A stretch of 64,000 nt of DNA from Pachypanchax playfairii (GCA_006937955.1 SSNP01000025.1:2092561-2156560), one strand, 5' to 3'. Positions 27,018 through 38,490 are shown, numbered from the stretch's first letter. Program-made: numbers and translations. Notes: generated from the letters alone by a model not told the origin.

Positions 27018-30000
27018 TCAGGAATCGAACTGGGATAGAAAGCTTTCAATCTGCTCAGTAACTTTCTCCAGTTGATCAGCTGAAGAGGAAGAACAAGAAA
27101 TAATGAAGTGACAGATATTTAACCAAGCGTGTGTTTAAGTGTGCACATAAAAGAGAATGTTGCCGTACGCAGCGTGCGCTTCTCTCCTCGGCTCCAGTAG
27201 CGAGGCTGCGTTTGCAGCTGCTTTACTTCTTCACTCACTGCTTCAGAAGCTTCACATACTTCCTTCAGCATTTCCAGCTCCTGAAGAGTAAAACAGTTGA
27301 GTCACTAGTTATACAAGTGATCTGAAATGTGGAATCAAACATCACAAATTACTGTCATTTCCAGACTATTTAGCGAACTTTAATCTAACTTTAAAAAGAT
27401 AAAGATGTACATAAATAGATCTCACCTGTCTATAAGCTGCAGGTGTCCATCTTGTAGCAGATATTTACACAAAGATTTCTTTTAACTTTCAACGGTAAAT
27501 GGTTTTTTTTTCAAACAGTAGCCGGTTAGAAAACTATAGTAGCCTATAAGGAAAAGTAACTGATCGCTACCTTCAACCTCTACCTGTTGCACAAAGATAA
27601 AAAATGTGCATAATAGAATGACTGGCACCTCTAATTGTCCCAAAGTGTATACGTGTGAATGTTGTCTATCTCAATGTGATGGACCAGCAACCTGTCCAGG
27701 TGTAACCCCGCCTCTCGCCTGATAAACACCTGCTCTGTGACCCTGAACAGGAATCAGCAAGTACAGATAATAGATGGACTGATCTGATCCGGTCATATAA
27801 AAACTCCTTTTGTAGCTTCTCGACAACATGGAATATTAGGAATGTTCACAGGTAAACCTATATTTTATAAACCTATAAAAATGTATTCAGAGTAAATTTG
27901 AGAGACTTTGCACAGCTGGACTGATGCAGGAGATGCTTCTCTAACTGCGGTAAATGGGACCTGGTTGGAAGAAGTCAAACTCTGGTTCTTTAGTGGCTTT
28001 TGTGTGTCTGAACTGAGCAGCACCATGAACATAAACAACGTCAGAATAAAGCAGCTGTATTTGTGTATCCGATGACTTTAAAAGTCCTGATTAGTTTTGG
28101 AGTACCGTGTTGCAGGCCAGCAGCTGCTGGTGGACTCTCTTGAAGATCTCAGGCTCGGTGCTGAAGCTGGGTGGTTCTCGGTTGCAGTAGGCTCTCAGGT
28201 CCGTATCGTAAACATGGCTGAAAGTCGTCATCAGCTGCTGGAGGTCACATGCTGCCAGACGCAGTGAGCTTTGTGAAAAGACGTCCTCAGTTTGCCCTTC
28301 GTTCCTCAAGAAGTCACACTGAGGAGGACAGACAGTCCACAGAAGAACAGAACAAACCTCAGTGGCATTCAGCTTTAAGCTCCAAATACTTTATTATTAT
28401 CATTCAAGTTTATTTTCCAACAAAACTTATTTTAATCACCTTAAGTAATTTTTTAGGTTAATGTGCAACTACAGATGTAAAATATAGGTTTTTACATGAG
28501 GAGTTGTTTGTTTGGGAGTTTATCAGAGACAGATTGTAAGAACAAAGTGATTAAATGTAAATAAATAGTCAAAGAAAATCAAAGTTTTCTTGCAGAAACA
28601 AATATATTATTGTATTTTTAGACAACATTGATCTGACAGTGCTGGAGTTCAAACCAGGAGTTTTTATTCTGATCCTGGTAACTCAGCAGATAATAACTTA
28701 CCTTTGATTCTAACTCCTGTAGTTCTGTCTGAGTCGACTGTAGAAGTGCAGGAACATCCGCATGTTCTTCTCTTGGTTTATAAGACGACTTGGTGCCTTT
28801 GCGTAAAACCCTTTGAGAGAAAGAAAGAAAACTGAAGATGCTGAAAGGAAAAAAAAAACAGCTGAAAACAAAATTTTTCTGCAGACATTAAACATTTAAT
28901 CACAGCAATTCCCACAACATTTCAGGTGGGTTGAGGTCTGGACTTTAACAGCAGATGCTTTTCTTCTTCTGTCATTAATAGATCAGCTGCAGGGTTCATG
29001 GTCCTGCTACATGACTCAGTTTGGTTCAAGCTTCAGCTGTTTGAACAATGTCTTATTCAACTCTTGAGTTTTTTTGTATACAGAGAACTTCATGGTCCTA
29101 CAGCTGCAAAACAAGCCCAAATCATCAGCCCTCCTTTACCATGCTGACATCTAGTATGAGGTGTCTGTGAAGATGTGCTGCATTTGGTTTCCTTCAAACA
29201 TGCAGCTGTGCATTATGGGTAAACATTCATCTAAAGGACAGTGTTCCAGAAGTTTTGTTGTTTGTTCATATGAAACATGATTACTGTGCTGCCATGTTCA
29301 CTTTTAGAGCACAGACGCTTCCTCCTGCAACATTTATTCAGTCTTATCTAATTAGTCCTGCTCCAGACTTTAACCTGCTAACTGAGATTTGGAAAGTCTG
29401 ACAAGGAGAACCTGGTTTTTGATGTTTCTCTTAGCGCTGCACAGTCTGATCTCTGACCATGGGGTGAATCTGCAGGGAGCTTCACTCCTGAGAATGCTGA
29501 CAGCTGTTTTAAATGTATTCCACCTTTTTAAAAAAACAGCATTTTAAAAATGTTACAAACAGAAAACGTACTTAATGTGTGAAGGCCAGGGGTCGAGTGA
29601 GGGTTTGAGCATTTGTGTGAGGTTTGGTAGATTTTCTGCAGCAAAAAGTTCAGTCAGAAGAGCTTCTCCATCCGTTCTGCTCCCAGCAGGTTTTTTACAG
29701 CCAGGGACAAGAGTCAAAAGCTGCTCCAGGAACTGAAGCTGCCGGTAAGGCTTTGCTTTGCCCTTGAAGAAAACCACCCAAACACACAAGACACGTGTTC
29801 AGTAGGATAATTAACATTTTTAATAGCAAACTGAAAAAAAATGTGCACAACTTTTATTCAACCCCTCACCCTGATCAAGTCCAGATCATCTGCTCTGCTC
29901 AGCATCAGCTCCTGGCCAAATGCAGCTATTTCTGTTAACATTTAAAAAGGTCACAACTTCAGAAGCTCAAAAGGTCACATGTGATTTCCAATCATTTACT

Positions 30001-31098
30001 CACGTTTCGTCAAGACATCTGGTTCTTTGGACCCCACTGAAGTGGCTTTAGAATTGGCAAAGTTTGGGTTGATACTGTAAAGTGATGCATAAAGAGCAGA
30101 AGTTTATATTTAGATTATAGTTTGGGATGAAAGAAAAAGTGAACAGGTAAACCCACCTGCTGCAGATCCAGGTCAGTATGTCAGTCCGGAGCTCTGACGG
30201 CGTGCACAACAACTCCAACATGCTTTCATCTTCCTGCAGGTACAAACTATGTACCAAAGGACAAGACACAACCTAAAAAACAAACAAACAAACAAAAAAA
30301 ACAGACTTACAGGTAGGCGACACTTTAATGGGATACTGATACTGAAACACACAGATTCTAAAGTTGTTCTTACACAGTATCTTTTAAAATTCATGTTTCC
30401 TCTTAAATTATACATTTTTCAGACTGTGAATAATTTTAAAATTCCATTTGGAACGGTGTTGTGTTTCGCTTTAAATATTATCTGTGCAGTTTTAAACTGA
30501 ACCAAAACCTGGGGAAGTTTATTTTGTTTTATTAAAAAGTCTATTTGTATGATCTGTATATCCTGTTATTGATCATTCTGATTGATCTGTTCTGCATAAT
30601 GTTTATTGCTTGTATATTTGATTTAGAGGCATTTCCCCAAACCTCCACACAGCCATATGAGTATTAAATCAATTCCAAGTAAAGACGCTTTGCTTTATAT
30701 TTATTTTATAAGCAATATTAATTCATATGTTTTATAAAACTTTGTAAGAATCTGAACTGTTAAAATGTTTAACACAGTTAACTGAATAGATTTCCTTCCA
30801 CAAAGATTTAAAACAGAAGAGTTTGTGGAACCGAACGATAATTTCACACCTAAACTAATTTTCATATTATAATTATTGTGTATCTTTTAAAAAATGGACC
30901 ATTCCTCATTTATTTTCCTATTTAAAAGTTATTCGAACACATACAAGATACGAACTGACCGAGAGTCCACAGAAAAAAACGACTAAATTTAGCCACAGTT
31001 TTTTTAAAGTACTAACAATAAAATACTTTAACTTTATTTACCTGCAGCGATTCATAAACTTGATGTGCAAATCGTTCATCTGTCAAACGACCCGCCAT
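27018..31098 (-). CDS. haus7: HAUS augmin-like complex subunit 7
   Basis: HAUS7 belongs to the augmin complex, which recruits gamma-tubulin to spindle microtubules for branched nucleation. Nine coding exons: 31042-31098, 30157-30272, 30004-30074, 29870-29931, 29572-29762, 28702-28810, 28106-28318, 27169-27280 and 27018-27079 (TGA). Phases agree at every GT-AG junction, giving 330 residues (human 368). The second exon reads CPLVHSLYL, then ELLCTPSELRTDILTWICSR, matching human CPFLEGLYI and ELLCSPSEYRLEILEWMCTR. Later blocks match as well: FGQELML, the QLQFLEQLL heptads, LDPWPSH near the middle and LQQLMTTFSHVYDTDL. The second half is predicted coiled coil. The start MAGRLTDERF sits just after a short 5' leader. 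Intron 5 contains a Tc1 transposon relic. Confidence 0.92.
27640..27785 (-). repeat. Dispersed teleost repeat fragment (inverted copy)
   Basis: CCTGTCCAGGTGTAACCCCG and CCTCTCGCCTG are the reverse complement of the conserved block in the 36806-37170 element. The piece lies in haus7 intron 7. Confidence 0.5.
28900..29530 (-). mobile_element. Degenerate Tc1/mariner transposon relic in haus7 intron 5
   Basis: The minus strand near 28932-28955 translates to SPDLNPPE, the signature around the last acidic residue of the Tc1 DDE transposase. The plus strand carries segments typical of decayed fish Tc1 copies, such as GCAAAACAAGCCCAAATCAT and a later TTCCAGAAGTTTTGTTGTTT. Frames are broken and the ends are not clear. 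Confidence 0.6.
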
Positions 31099-32850
31099 TT
31101 CCCCAAACAACACGCTTCTTCTTCGATGGACCCCTGGCTGCAGTGCTTTTCTTCTTCTGTGTCTGACTGCAAACACGCGAGTTTGATAGCACAATAGTCA
31201 CAGCGCCACCTTAAGGAATAAAACTGCAACTACTACAAGAAGGAAAGAAACTGGGTAAAGTTACAATCAAAAATGTGTATTATTTCCCAACAGTTACTGT
31301 AAAAATGGCAAATTGTAAAATCTTGTTTCTGTCAAATCCTATACAAACATGTAGTGTGTTTGTTATTTATGAAAACATAATTTAAAAAGGTACAACATCA
31401 ATAATTACCAAATACAAAGTCCAAATTTACAGCTGCAGTTTCTTCTTTATGAACACAGCATCAATGTGAGGCTGTGAATATGAATCTATCCTTTGAGAAT
31501 ATTAACTGACAACTGTGACGAGTCACAGAATTATTAATTGAACACAGATACACCGATCCCACAAGTCTTATAAACTTTATGATCAACCAACAAACACTGA
31601 AACAGAATAAGAAAATATTTGATAGTTTGTATATGTTGTTATTAAAAAAAAACTGCTCTTTGTAAAAAAAAAAAAAAATTGATACACTTGATGTATCAGC
31701 GTCGGAATTAAACTGGACTCCAAACAGTCCGCCTCCTTATATTTTTTCCTTCTCTTTGAATTCTTGCTTGTATGTTCTCTCAATGTAAGTCGCTTTGGAT
31801 AAAAGCGTCTGCTAAATGACAGTAGTAGTAGTAGTAGTAGTAGTAGTTATTAAAAACAGTTTGTTTATAGCAACATTATTCTGTTTATTGGGCGCTCATT
31901 GTGGCGTTATTAAGTTCAAAGACTCATATCCAACGAGCATATTTGCATGACATCAAGTGGAGTACCTGCACGTATGTTTTTCCAATTAAAACCCAGTTCC
32001 ATTCAAAGATCCAAGCTCAGGTTTTGAGTCACATTCATGTTGTTTTACTTAAAATCTCATTTAGATTCATAAGTAAGCAAATGTTTTGGTTTGCTGATGG
32101 GATTCTATTTTTTTTAATCTGTGATTATATTTTATGTAGCCACTGAACAATGCCTCATAAAGCAGAAATTGTGGCAAAGTTAAAAAAAAAAAGAAAAACT
32201 TAAAAATTCGACAGGCCCGTTGCTGCTTTTTGGCTTGATATTTTTTTTCTAATTTTTTATCATTTTATTAATTTGAAATGCTCCAAACAAAGATGCATCT
32301 CTTGTTGAATTATTTTTAAACTAATCTTTTCTTTTGCACTTTCAGTCATTATAAATTTTTGAAGAACATTTTTTACCACTCGCAGTGATGTGCTACATTT
32401 TGGCTATTATTTATTGGAAAACTCCTTTTAAATATAAAAATAATTTTCTGTCTGTAAAATTATCTCATCTTTTGCATGGAGACATAAGTAAATGAGTTGA
32501 GATAGGATAGGTGCTTTTTAAACTTGAAGATTTATAGATCCATTTTTCATCAACAAATTAAATTTGAAATTGATCATTTAAAGAGGAACTTTGTGCAAAA
32601 AATTTAGACAATGTTGCTTAAGAGAAAAAAACTTGTTCTAAAATGTAAAGAAATGTGAGATTAATATTTTTTCATAGTTTCCTAAAAACGTTTAAATATG
32701 TTTTATTGTTTTACGTAGTTACTTATTATTATAGATTGAAGTATTTATTAATAATCATGTTTTTATGAGATTAACATTTTTAATTTGGTCCTCTTCCATG
32801 AGTTTCCTGTGCTGCTGCTTCGCTCCAGGCCTTTAGGTGGCGCTCGAGGA
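31099..32850. other. Spacer between the divergent genes haus7 and las1l
   Basis: Contains the short haus7 5' leader, AT-rich sequence, a retroelement tail with a trinucleotide array (31775-31850) and an A/T-rich stretch to about 32800. No gene is seen. Confidence 0.6.
31775..31850 (+). repeat. SINE/LINE tail motif with (TAG)n array
   Basis: TGTAAGTCGCTTTGGATAAA followed by AGCGTCTGCTAAATGAC is the widespread teleost retroelement tail. About eight TAG units follow directly, the usual simple-repeat end of such elements. Confidence 0.7.
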
Positions 32851-33024
32851 AAAGTTCGTAACCAGAATATCAGAAGACGACGTAACTCATGTAGTTTCCG
32901 GAATAGCGTAAAATCTTCTGCGGCTGGAATATTAAAGCCGTTATTTTTATGCTAAACGTTGCCTTATATTTGTATTTAGTTTTACATTGTATTAGAAGTT
33001 ATCTGCTGATCCTCTACGATTGAA

Positions 33025-34731
33025 ATGAAGAAAAGTAGTTCTGAGAAAAAACGCCATGTGGTGGCCTGGATCAACAAAGCTGAATGGGACCAGGTTCTGG
33101 AGTATCTGTACTCCAAGGATGTGGCCCTGCAGAGGTTTGCAGTGCAGAGGATCTCAGCCTGGAGGGGCAGGTTTGCCCACAGCTCACCGGTGGCTGTGGA
33201 CTGCACTGCAGACCTGGTGAGGTGTCAGGTTCTGGACCGGTCCGGACAGCTGAATGGAGATGATCTGATCCTGCTGTATGGAGCGGCTCTGGTCCGGTTT
33301 GTTAACTTGATAACTGAGAGGCAGCAGGGTAAAACAGCTCGGCCTCTGAGGAGGCTGGCAGGGAAGCTGAAGATCCCGGAGTGGGTGGTGGACCTGAGGC
33401 ATGACTTCACCCACAGGAAACTCCCCACATTAAAGTGGTGTCGAAAGGGCTGTAAGGTGGTTCTGGAGTGGCTTCAGCAGGAGTACTGGTCCAGGCAGTT
33501 AGGAGGGGGTTCTAATGAGGACTGGGAGTCACAGTCAGACGGGGATGATGAGGAGGCTGAGAGAAGGAAGGAGGATGAACTGATGGCCAGACAAAAAGAG
33601 ATGGCAGCATATAAAACTGCTCGGGAGCTTCTGATCTCTTATGAAAAGGAGCGGTACCAGAATTTGGACGGACTTCGCGAGGACAAAGAGAAGAACTTGT
33701 GGCAGGCCCCTCTTGCAGACATGAGCTGGTTACTAGGTGAGATTAAGCAGTTGGCTCTGGAGTTCAGTGATCTGCTGGTCGAGGTGCTGTTAGAGGATGG
33801 GTTTCTGGTTCCGACAGCTGAGCAGCTGGAAACACTGAGCTGTGATCCCTCTGAGAACTGCAGTCCCTCTGAACCTCGACTCCCTCAGATCTTCCTGCGG
33901 TTTTGGTTGCCCCTGCTGAAGATGCTCAACTCTCCGTCATTTATTCATCTCTTTCTGGAGAAGCTGCTGATGGAGCTGAAGCAGCTCACCAGCGAACAGA
34001 ATGAACACAGGGCTTTCTACCTTTCTGCGTGGACATCAGAGGTCCTCCTCTGCAACAGCAGCAAGTTTGAGTACCGATTTGAAACAAAGGGGCAGAAAAA
34101 GGCCCGAGTGAGGGACAGGATTTTTGTGAACCGCATCCAGCTGCGATGGCAGCAGCTGCTCTCAGCGTGTCTGGAGGCTCCCTGTATCAGCACGCCTCAC
34201 TTGCTCCAGTTAATCCTGGATGATATGGAGCATCCACTCCCTCTGGAAACCCGTCAGAAGCTGCTTCAGCTCAGCTCCATCTACACACAAACCACACTTA
34301 CAGAGTCCAGCCCTTGTCAGGAGCACAAACATCAGCCTATATACACTCTGGAGAGTCTGCACGAGAAGCACAGGCAGATGCGGCGGACAGCAGCAGCGGC
34401 TGACAGAAGCGAGTCCTCTCAGGAGCTCCGATGGGCAGACGATCTAGCTGAAAAGGCAAATATCCTCCGAGGTTCTCCCTGGCAGGTGTGCACTGATAAA
34501 GTCTCATGGAAGGACCATCCTCTTGGAAAAGTTCCTGGACAGTCTGATGACCCGTCGTGTCTCATGGTGGAAACATATGTGACAATGACAGTCCTGGATC
34601 AGCCGGTGAAGCTGGACGGCAGCGGGACACAAAACATCCCAGGTGTCTCAGCTCCTGTCAGAACAGCTGAAGGTCTCCTCTGGACCCAAAGTGACATCAG
34701 CAGGCTGAAATCTGGACTCAAGCTTTTCTAA
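33025..34731 (+). CDS. las1l: LAS1-like ribosome biogenesis endonuclease (intronless)
   Basis: LAS1L cleaves ITS2 in 27S/32S pre-rRNA with its partner NOL9 during 60S subunit maturation in the nucleolus. A single uninterrupted frame of 568 codons starts at ATG 33025. The N-terminal Las1 domain spans about residues 10-155. The HEPN catalytic motif RHDFTH is intact at residues 125-130. An acidic Glu/Asp stretch at about 175-185 is followed by a helical C-terminal half with leucine-rich segments; the C-terminus ends RLKSGLKLF. The human protein is longer (about 734 residues) and its gene has many introns, so the absence of introns here is notable. Polyadenylation signals AATAAA lie at 34786-34791 and 35133-35138. 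An ETS-like TTTCCGG lies upstream near 32896. Confidence 0.93.
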   Translation: MKKSSSEKKRHVVAWINKAEWDQVLEYLYSKDVALQRFAVQRISAWRGRFAHSSPVAVDCTADLVRCQVLDRSGQLNGDDLILLYGAALVRFVNLITERQQGKTARPLRRLAGKLKIPEWVVDLRHDFTHRKLPTLKWCRKGCKVVLEWLQQEYWSRQLGGGSNEDWESQSDGDDEEAERRKEDELMARQKEMAAYKTARELLISYEKERYQNLDGLREDKEKNLWQAPLADMSWLLGEIKQLALEFSDLLVEVLLEDGFLVPTAEQLETLSCDPSENCSPSEPRLPQIFLRFWLPLLKMLNSPSFIHLFLEKLLMELKQLTSEQNEHRAFYLSAWTSEVLLCNSSKFEYRFETKGQKKARVRDRIFVNRIQLRWQQLLSACLEAPCISTPHLLQLILDDMEHPLPLETRQKLLQLSSIYTQTTLTESSPCQEHKHQPIYTLESLHEKHRQMRRTAAAADRSESSQELRWADDLAEKANILRGSPWQVCTDKVSWKDHPLGKVPGQSDDPSCLMVETYVTMTVLDQPVKLDGSGTQNIPGVSAPVRTAEGLLWTQSDISRLKSGLKLF

Positions 34732-35139
34732 ATACCATTTTTACTCAAAAATCTTTGAGAATGTGCATTTCCTGTTTCATGTATAAATAAACTACTCGAG
34801 TTTAAGATGCAAGTAACAGTTTAGTTATCATTTCATAATTTTTGATGACAGATTGCAGCAAATTTAGATAAAAAAAAAGATTTGACACACTTTAATGTGT
34901 TCCCGAATTATTCTGTTTACCATCAACTTTTAACAAGAAACCTAAAATCCTCACTTTTAGGAAGCTGGACTGGACAAACAAATGAGTTTGCATAAAAACA
35001 GTCTCTATCACGTGTTTTGTTTTGTTAAAAACCATCAAATGAATTAAAACTTGTTTCTGATACTACAGGAATCTGGTGTTGCCTTGTAGAAAACAAGAAG
35101 TGGTTTTGTATATGTTTTGTTTTCTTGTGTCGAATAAAA

Positions 35140-36800
35140 TGTTCTGTTTTGCTTAAACTGTCTCCTTTTAATATTTATTCGTCTGATTTTCAATATATTG
35201 CTTTAAAAATCCTAAAATTTAGCTTTTTAAACCAAAAAGTGACAAATTGATGGAAACATGAAGGTTATTGTCAAAATTACCAGGAACTAAAAGCTCAGAA
35301 CATTGTTAGTTATATAGAATATAGGGTTAGGGTTAAAATAAAAATATCTTAATTTTTCTTTTCCCAAAACAAGTTTATAGAGTAACATTTATTTCACACA
35401 CCTACTCGATCCAGTACAGGATAAATGAAGCTAAAATGTTAAATATATTTAAGTATAGGATTTTTTTAAAGAATAAAATGTGTATGTAAATTAGTTCCAC
35501 CAGTTCATCAACCCACCTCGTCCTTAAAATCTGAGTTTTTGAGCAGAAACAAGCAGTGAGCTGTTGAGGCTGCAAAACTATGATTCCATTCAATTACTTC
35601 AACTTAATTCCGTTTTCATAACAAAAATAATTTTAAGGCACTAAACGGAAACACTAAATCCAATTTACATCAATATTCCAGATTCAGAGTTAGTTTTATA
35701 AAAATATTTCAGTCAGTTTTAAGAAGCAGCTGCATCTTCCCGCCTTCACAGAGCCCAGAGTGTGTGACCACTGCTAATAAACGAGCTAAAAGAATCAAAT
35801 TAATCTGGGAATTTGTTGGGAATGATGATGATTTCAAGTCTTTTTACACAGAGTTACAGAAGGTTTTGGTCTTTAATGGTTTCCACTGCCATGATAGTCC
35901 AAAATCACATGACATAGTGGCAGTTGTTGTTAAACAGACCTCGACCACTCCACTATGGAAATAAAACTTGGGACCTGCATAATTTTTCATTTGATGTAAG
36001 TTTTTAATCAGATTTCCTTCTTGACACAACCCTCTGCATTTATCTGGAGACCAACATAAGGGAGACACTGGCTCGCCCCCCCACTTGGGCTGCATTAAAG
36101 TGTGTCAAAATCTGTCAAAAAGCATGAAGTTTTTATGATAATCAGAGAGCATTTAACATAGAGGAAGTTTTTCTCCAGTTTTCATTAGTTTTTGTACTTA
36201 TAGACAGATATGTAAAGAACATTATTAGACATAGAAGACAGACAGCAGATACATTCAGCAGCATTGTCCACCATAAATGTCTGATTGGTGTTTGAAGCTG
36301 TTTATTTAGATATAATCTAATTATTTTCATGAGAGAGGAAGTTATTTCTTTATTGATCTATTGCTCTTAAGTGATCCTGGGTTCCCTTTTCTTCACTCTG
36401 GAGGAGTTGATGTATTTGAATATACAGATTATATTAAAATCCATCCATCTCCTTCCACTCACAGTATGAAGGGACTGAGAAGTTTGCTGGAGGTCTGAAC
36501 TCTACACAAGCTTTTCTAGTTATATTCTGCTACTGTTTATTTAGATTTATTCATATAAAATGTGTGTGTTGAAATGAAGTAATTTTTATTTATTCAGAAT
36601 CCATTAATGGATGTTATTGGATATTTTTGAACCATATTATCAGTTATTGTTGATCTTTCTCTCACTAGAGTCTGAGACTTCCCATTAAACTGCTGAACAG
36701 GAAGAAGCAGGTAAAGAAAATGAATGAATAACTGATGGACACATCAGTTTATTATTTTTTTTATCATTATTATTTTCTTTACAAGAATGGGATTATCAAT
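35140..36800. other. Gene-free spacer after las1l
   Basis: AT-rich sequence. Only short frames with no recognised protein similarity occur, and I see no gene, RNA or clear repeat. Confidence 0.55.
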
Positions 36801-36805
36801 TCAAT

Positions 36806-37170
36806 TGAGCCATCCATTTTCTGAATCTGCTTCTTTCTGTTCAGGGTCGCAGGGAGCGGGTGCCAATCTCCAGCGGTCTTTGGGCGAGAGGCGGGGTTAC
36901 ACCCTGGACAGGTCGCCAGTCCATCGCAGGGCCACACATAGACAAACAATCATTCACACACACACACTCACACCTATAGGTACAATTTAGAGTTGCCAAT
37001 TAACCACTTGCATGTTTTTTGGACTGTGGGAGGAAACTGGAGTCCCCGGAGGAAACCCACACATGCACGGGGAGAACATGCAAAGAAAGGACCCAGCCCA
37101 GATTCAAACCCAGGACCTTCTTGCTTCAAGGTAACAGCTCTACAGTTCTACCAACAGCACCACCGTGCAG
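36806..37170 (+). repeat. Dispersed teleost repeat, longest copy in the window
   Basis: Contains CGAGAGGCGGGGTTACACCC, GGACAGGTCGCCAGTCCATC, a (CA)n stretch, TTTTTTGGACTGTGGGAGGA and CACGGGGAGAACATGCAAAG, a familiar interspersed fish sequence. Shorter pieces occur at 12210-12265, 17528-17670 and 27640-27785, and a trailing degenerate piece may lie at 37660-37715. It ends directly at the AATTC array. Confidence 0.75.
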
Positions 37171-37174
37171 CCTC

Positions 37175-37274
37175 AATTCAATTCAATTCAATTCAATTCA
37201 ATTCAATTCAATTCAATTCAATTCAATTCAATTCAATTCAATTCAATTCAATTCAATTCAATTCAATTCAATTC
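37175..37274 (+). repeat. (AATTC)20 microsatellite
   Basis: Twenty uninterrupted AATTC units over 100 bases. Because the unit is five bases long, every frame reads an open Asn-Ser-Ile-Gln-Phe pentapeptide repeat. The long frames across this spot are therefore artefacts. Confidence 0.97.
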
Positions 37275-37715
37275 CTTCCTGCTGTGGTGGCCTCCACAAA
37301 GTCAGAAACTCTGATAACAGAAGAAAACAGGAAGTCCTCTATGCTGTTTTCTAATAAAAATGACATGAAGAGGTGTTTTTGTGGAGTACTCAAATTCAGG
37401 CAGGCTGCCGCAACTCAGGGAGATAAATAAAATACTTTAATAGACAAAGCAAAGGCTGTTGTGGGAGCCAAACATGTTATCAAAATAAAAGTGGGAAATC
37501 TCAGGGGACTGGAGGAGCTCAGGAGACTGTACACAGGCCACAGGAATACAGGAGGATCTGACCAGGGTTCAGACACACAGGACAGAATGTGCAGAACAAG
37601 AAATCGGTGTCCAGTGCAGGTAATGCATCTGACCAATCTTTTTTTTTTTTTATGTGAAAACCAGAGCACCCGGAGAAAAAAACACACATGCACTGGACTG
37701 GAAGAACACCCAAGA

Positions 37716-37763
37716 AAAACACCCATAATTGTTTATGGAGTATAAACAATTATGGGCGTTTTT
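37716..37763. repeat. Near-perfect hairpin (inverted repeat, 5-base loop)
   Basis: CCCATAATTGTTTAT (37722-37736) and its exact reverse complement (37742-37756) flank a five-base loop. The stem continues outward through one mismatch into an A-run/T-run pairing, about 21 bp per arm. Confidence 0.85.
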
Positions 37764-37860
37764 CTAAGAGGTGGGATTTACTGCACATTGTGGAAGATTG
37801 TTGCCAGTGATATTTTTTTGGTTTGTTTGATGTTGTGTTTGTGACTTGATCATTTTTCTG

Positions 37861-38238
37861 TCAGCAAAGAGTGGATGATGAAAGCATGTCCATTCTTGTC
37901 ATGATTCCATCTGTATTAATTGGTGATAAAAGACAATCTAAACCCTGACAGTTTTTCCTCATTTGTAAATATTGCCTGAAAGATGCAAAATTTGTTGAAG
38001 TCAAATTTCCTGCTTCGTCCATTTGGGCAGCAGCTGTACCAGTATTCTGAGGGTTGTTGGTTTCAGAGAAAGAAGAACATCCAATTTCTTGTGTTGATTT
38101 TGCGTTTCTATGAGTTTGAGGGACTTTTTGTAGCTCAGCAGAACTCTGGCTGGTCGTTTCCACCTCAGAGCTCATCGCGGATTTCAGAAATCCTAAACCT
38201 TTTGCCACAAAGTAAGACACTGTTAAAAGGCCAAACAT
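37861..38238 (-). CDS. Hypothetical 125-codon reading frame, unknown
   Basis: I do not recognise this product. From ATG 38238 the frame stays open for 125 codons, rich in Ser, Thr and Gln and not low-complexity, with a hydrophobic start (MFGLLTVSYFV) and a C-terminal block FASFRQYLQMRKNCQG. About 130 bp upstream on this strand begins a CpG-rich stretch with several ACGT cores that could serve as a promoter. Other chance frames of similar length occur in the non-coding parts of the window, so this may be an exon of an unseen gene, a decayed transposon frame, or chance. Confidence 0.25.
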   Translation of the reverse strand: MFGLLTVSYFVAKGLGFLKSAMSSEVETTSQSSAELQKVPQTHRNAKSTQEIGCSSFSETNNPQNTGTAAAQMDEAGNLTSTNFASFRQYLQMRKNCQGLDCLLSPINTDGIMTRMDMLSSSTLC

Positions 38239-38366
38239 GTTGTCAGATCTGGATAGATACAAATATTAATTAGATCACTGAAATTTTCTCGTGGAAAATA
38301 CGTCTGTTCTGTCAGAAAGAAATTCGCAAAGTGACATTTGCTGTTATGAAAAAGCCAGATGGAATC

Positions 38367-38490
38367 TACGTCACAGAGCAGCCGAGATCAAAGGTGACGT
38401 CCGCTCGACCCAAAAAAAGTCCGCTTGACTCATACGCAGGAAGGTTAATTCAACTCGCGCGTAACGTAAAAACGTAACGTTTAACGTTTA
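38367..38490. promoter_or_regulatory. CpG-rich cluster of ACGT cores (CRE-like sites)
   Basis: TACGTCA (38367-38373), TGACGTC (38395-38401) and four AACGT units (38463-38487) lie within about 120 bp, along with GCGCG. ACGT is the core bound by CREB/ATF-type bZIP factors. The cluster is about 0.8 kb before the crebzf 5' UTR exon and also upstream of the unknown minus-strand frame, so it may serve either or neither. Confidence 0.4.

Noticed and set aside
37019..37430. Two overlapping frames of 111 and 145 codons
   Set aside because: They are open only because the AATTC pentamer array has no stop in any frame, and their other parts are repeat sequence.
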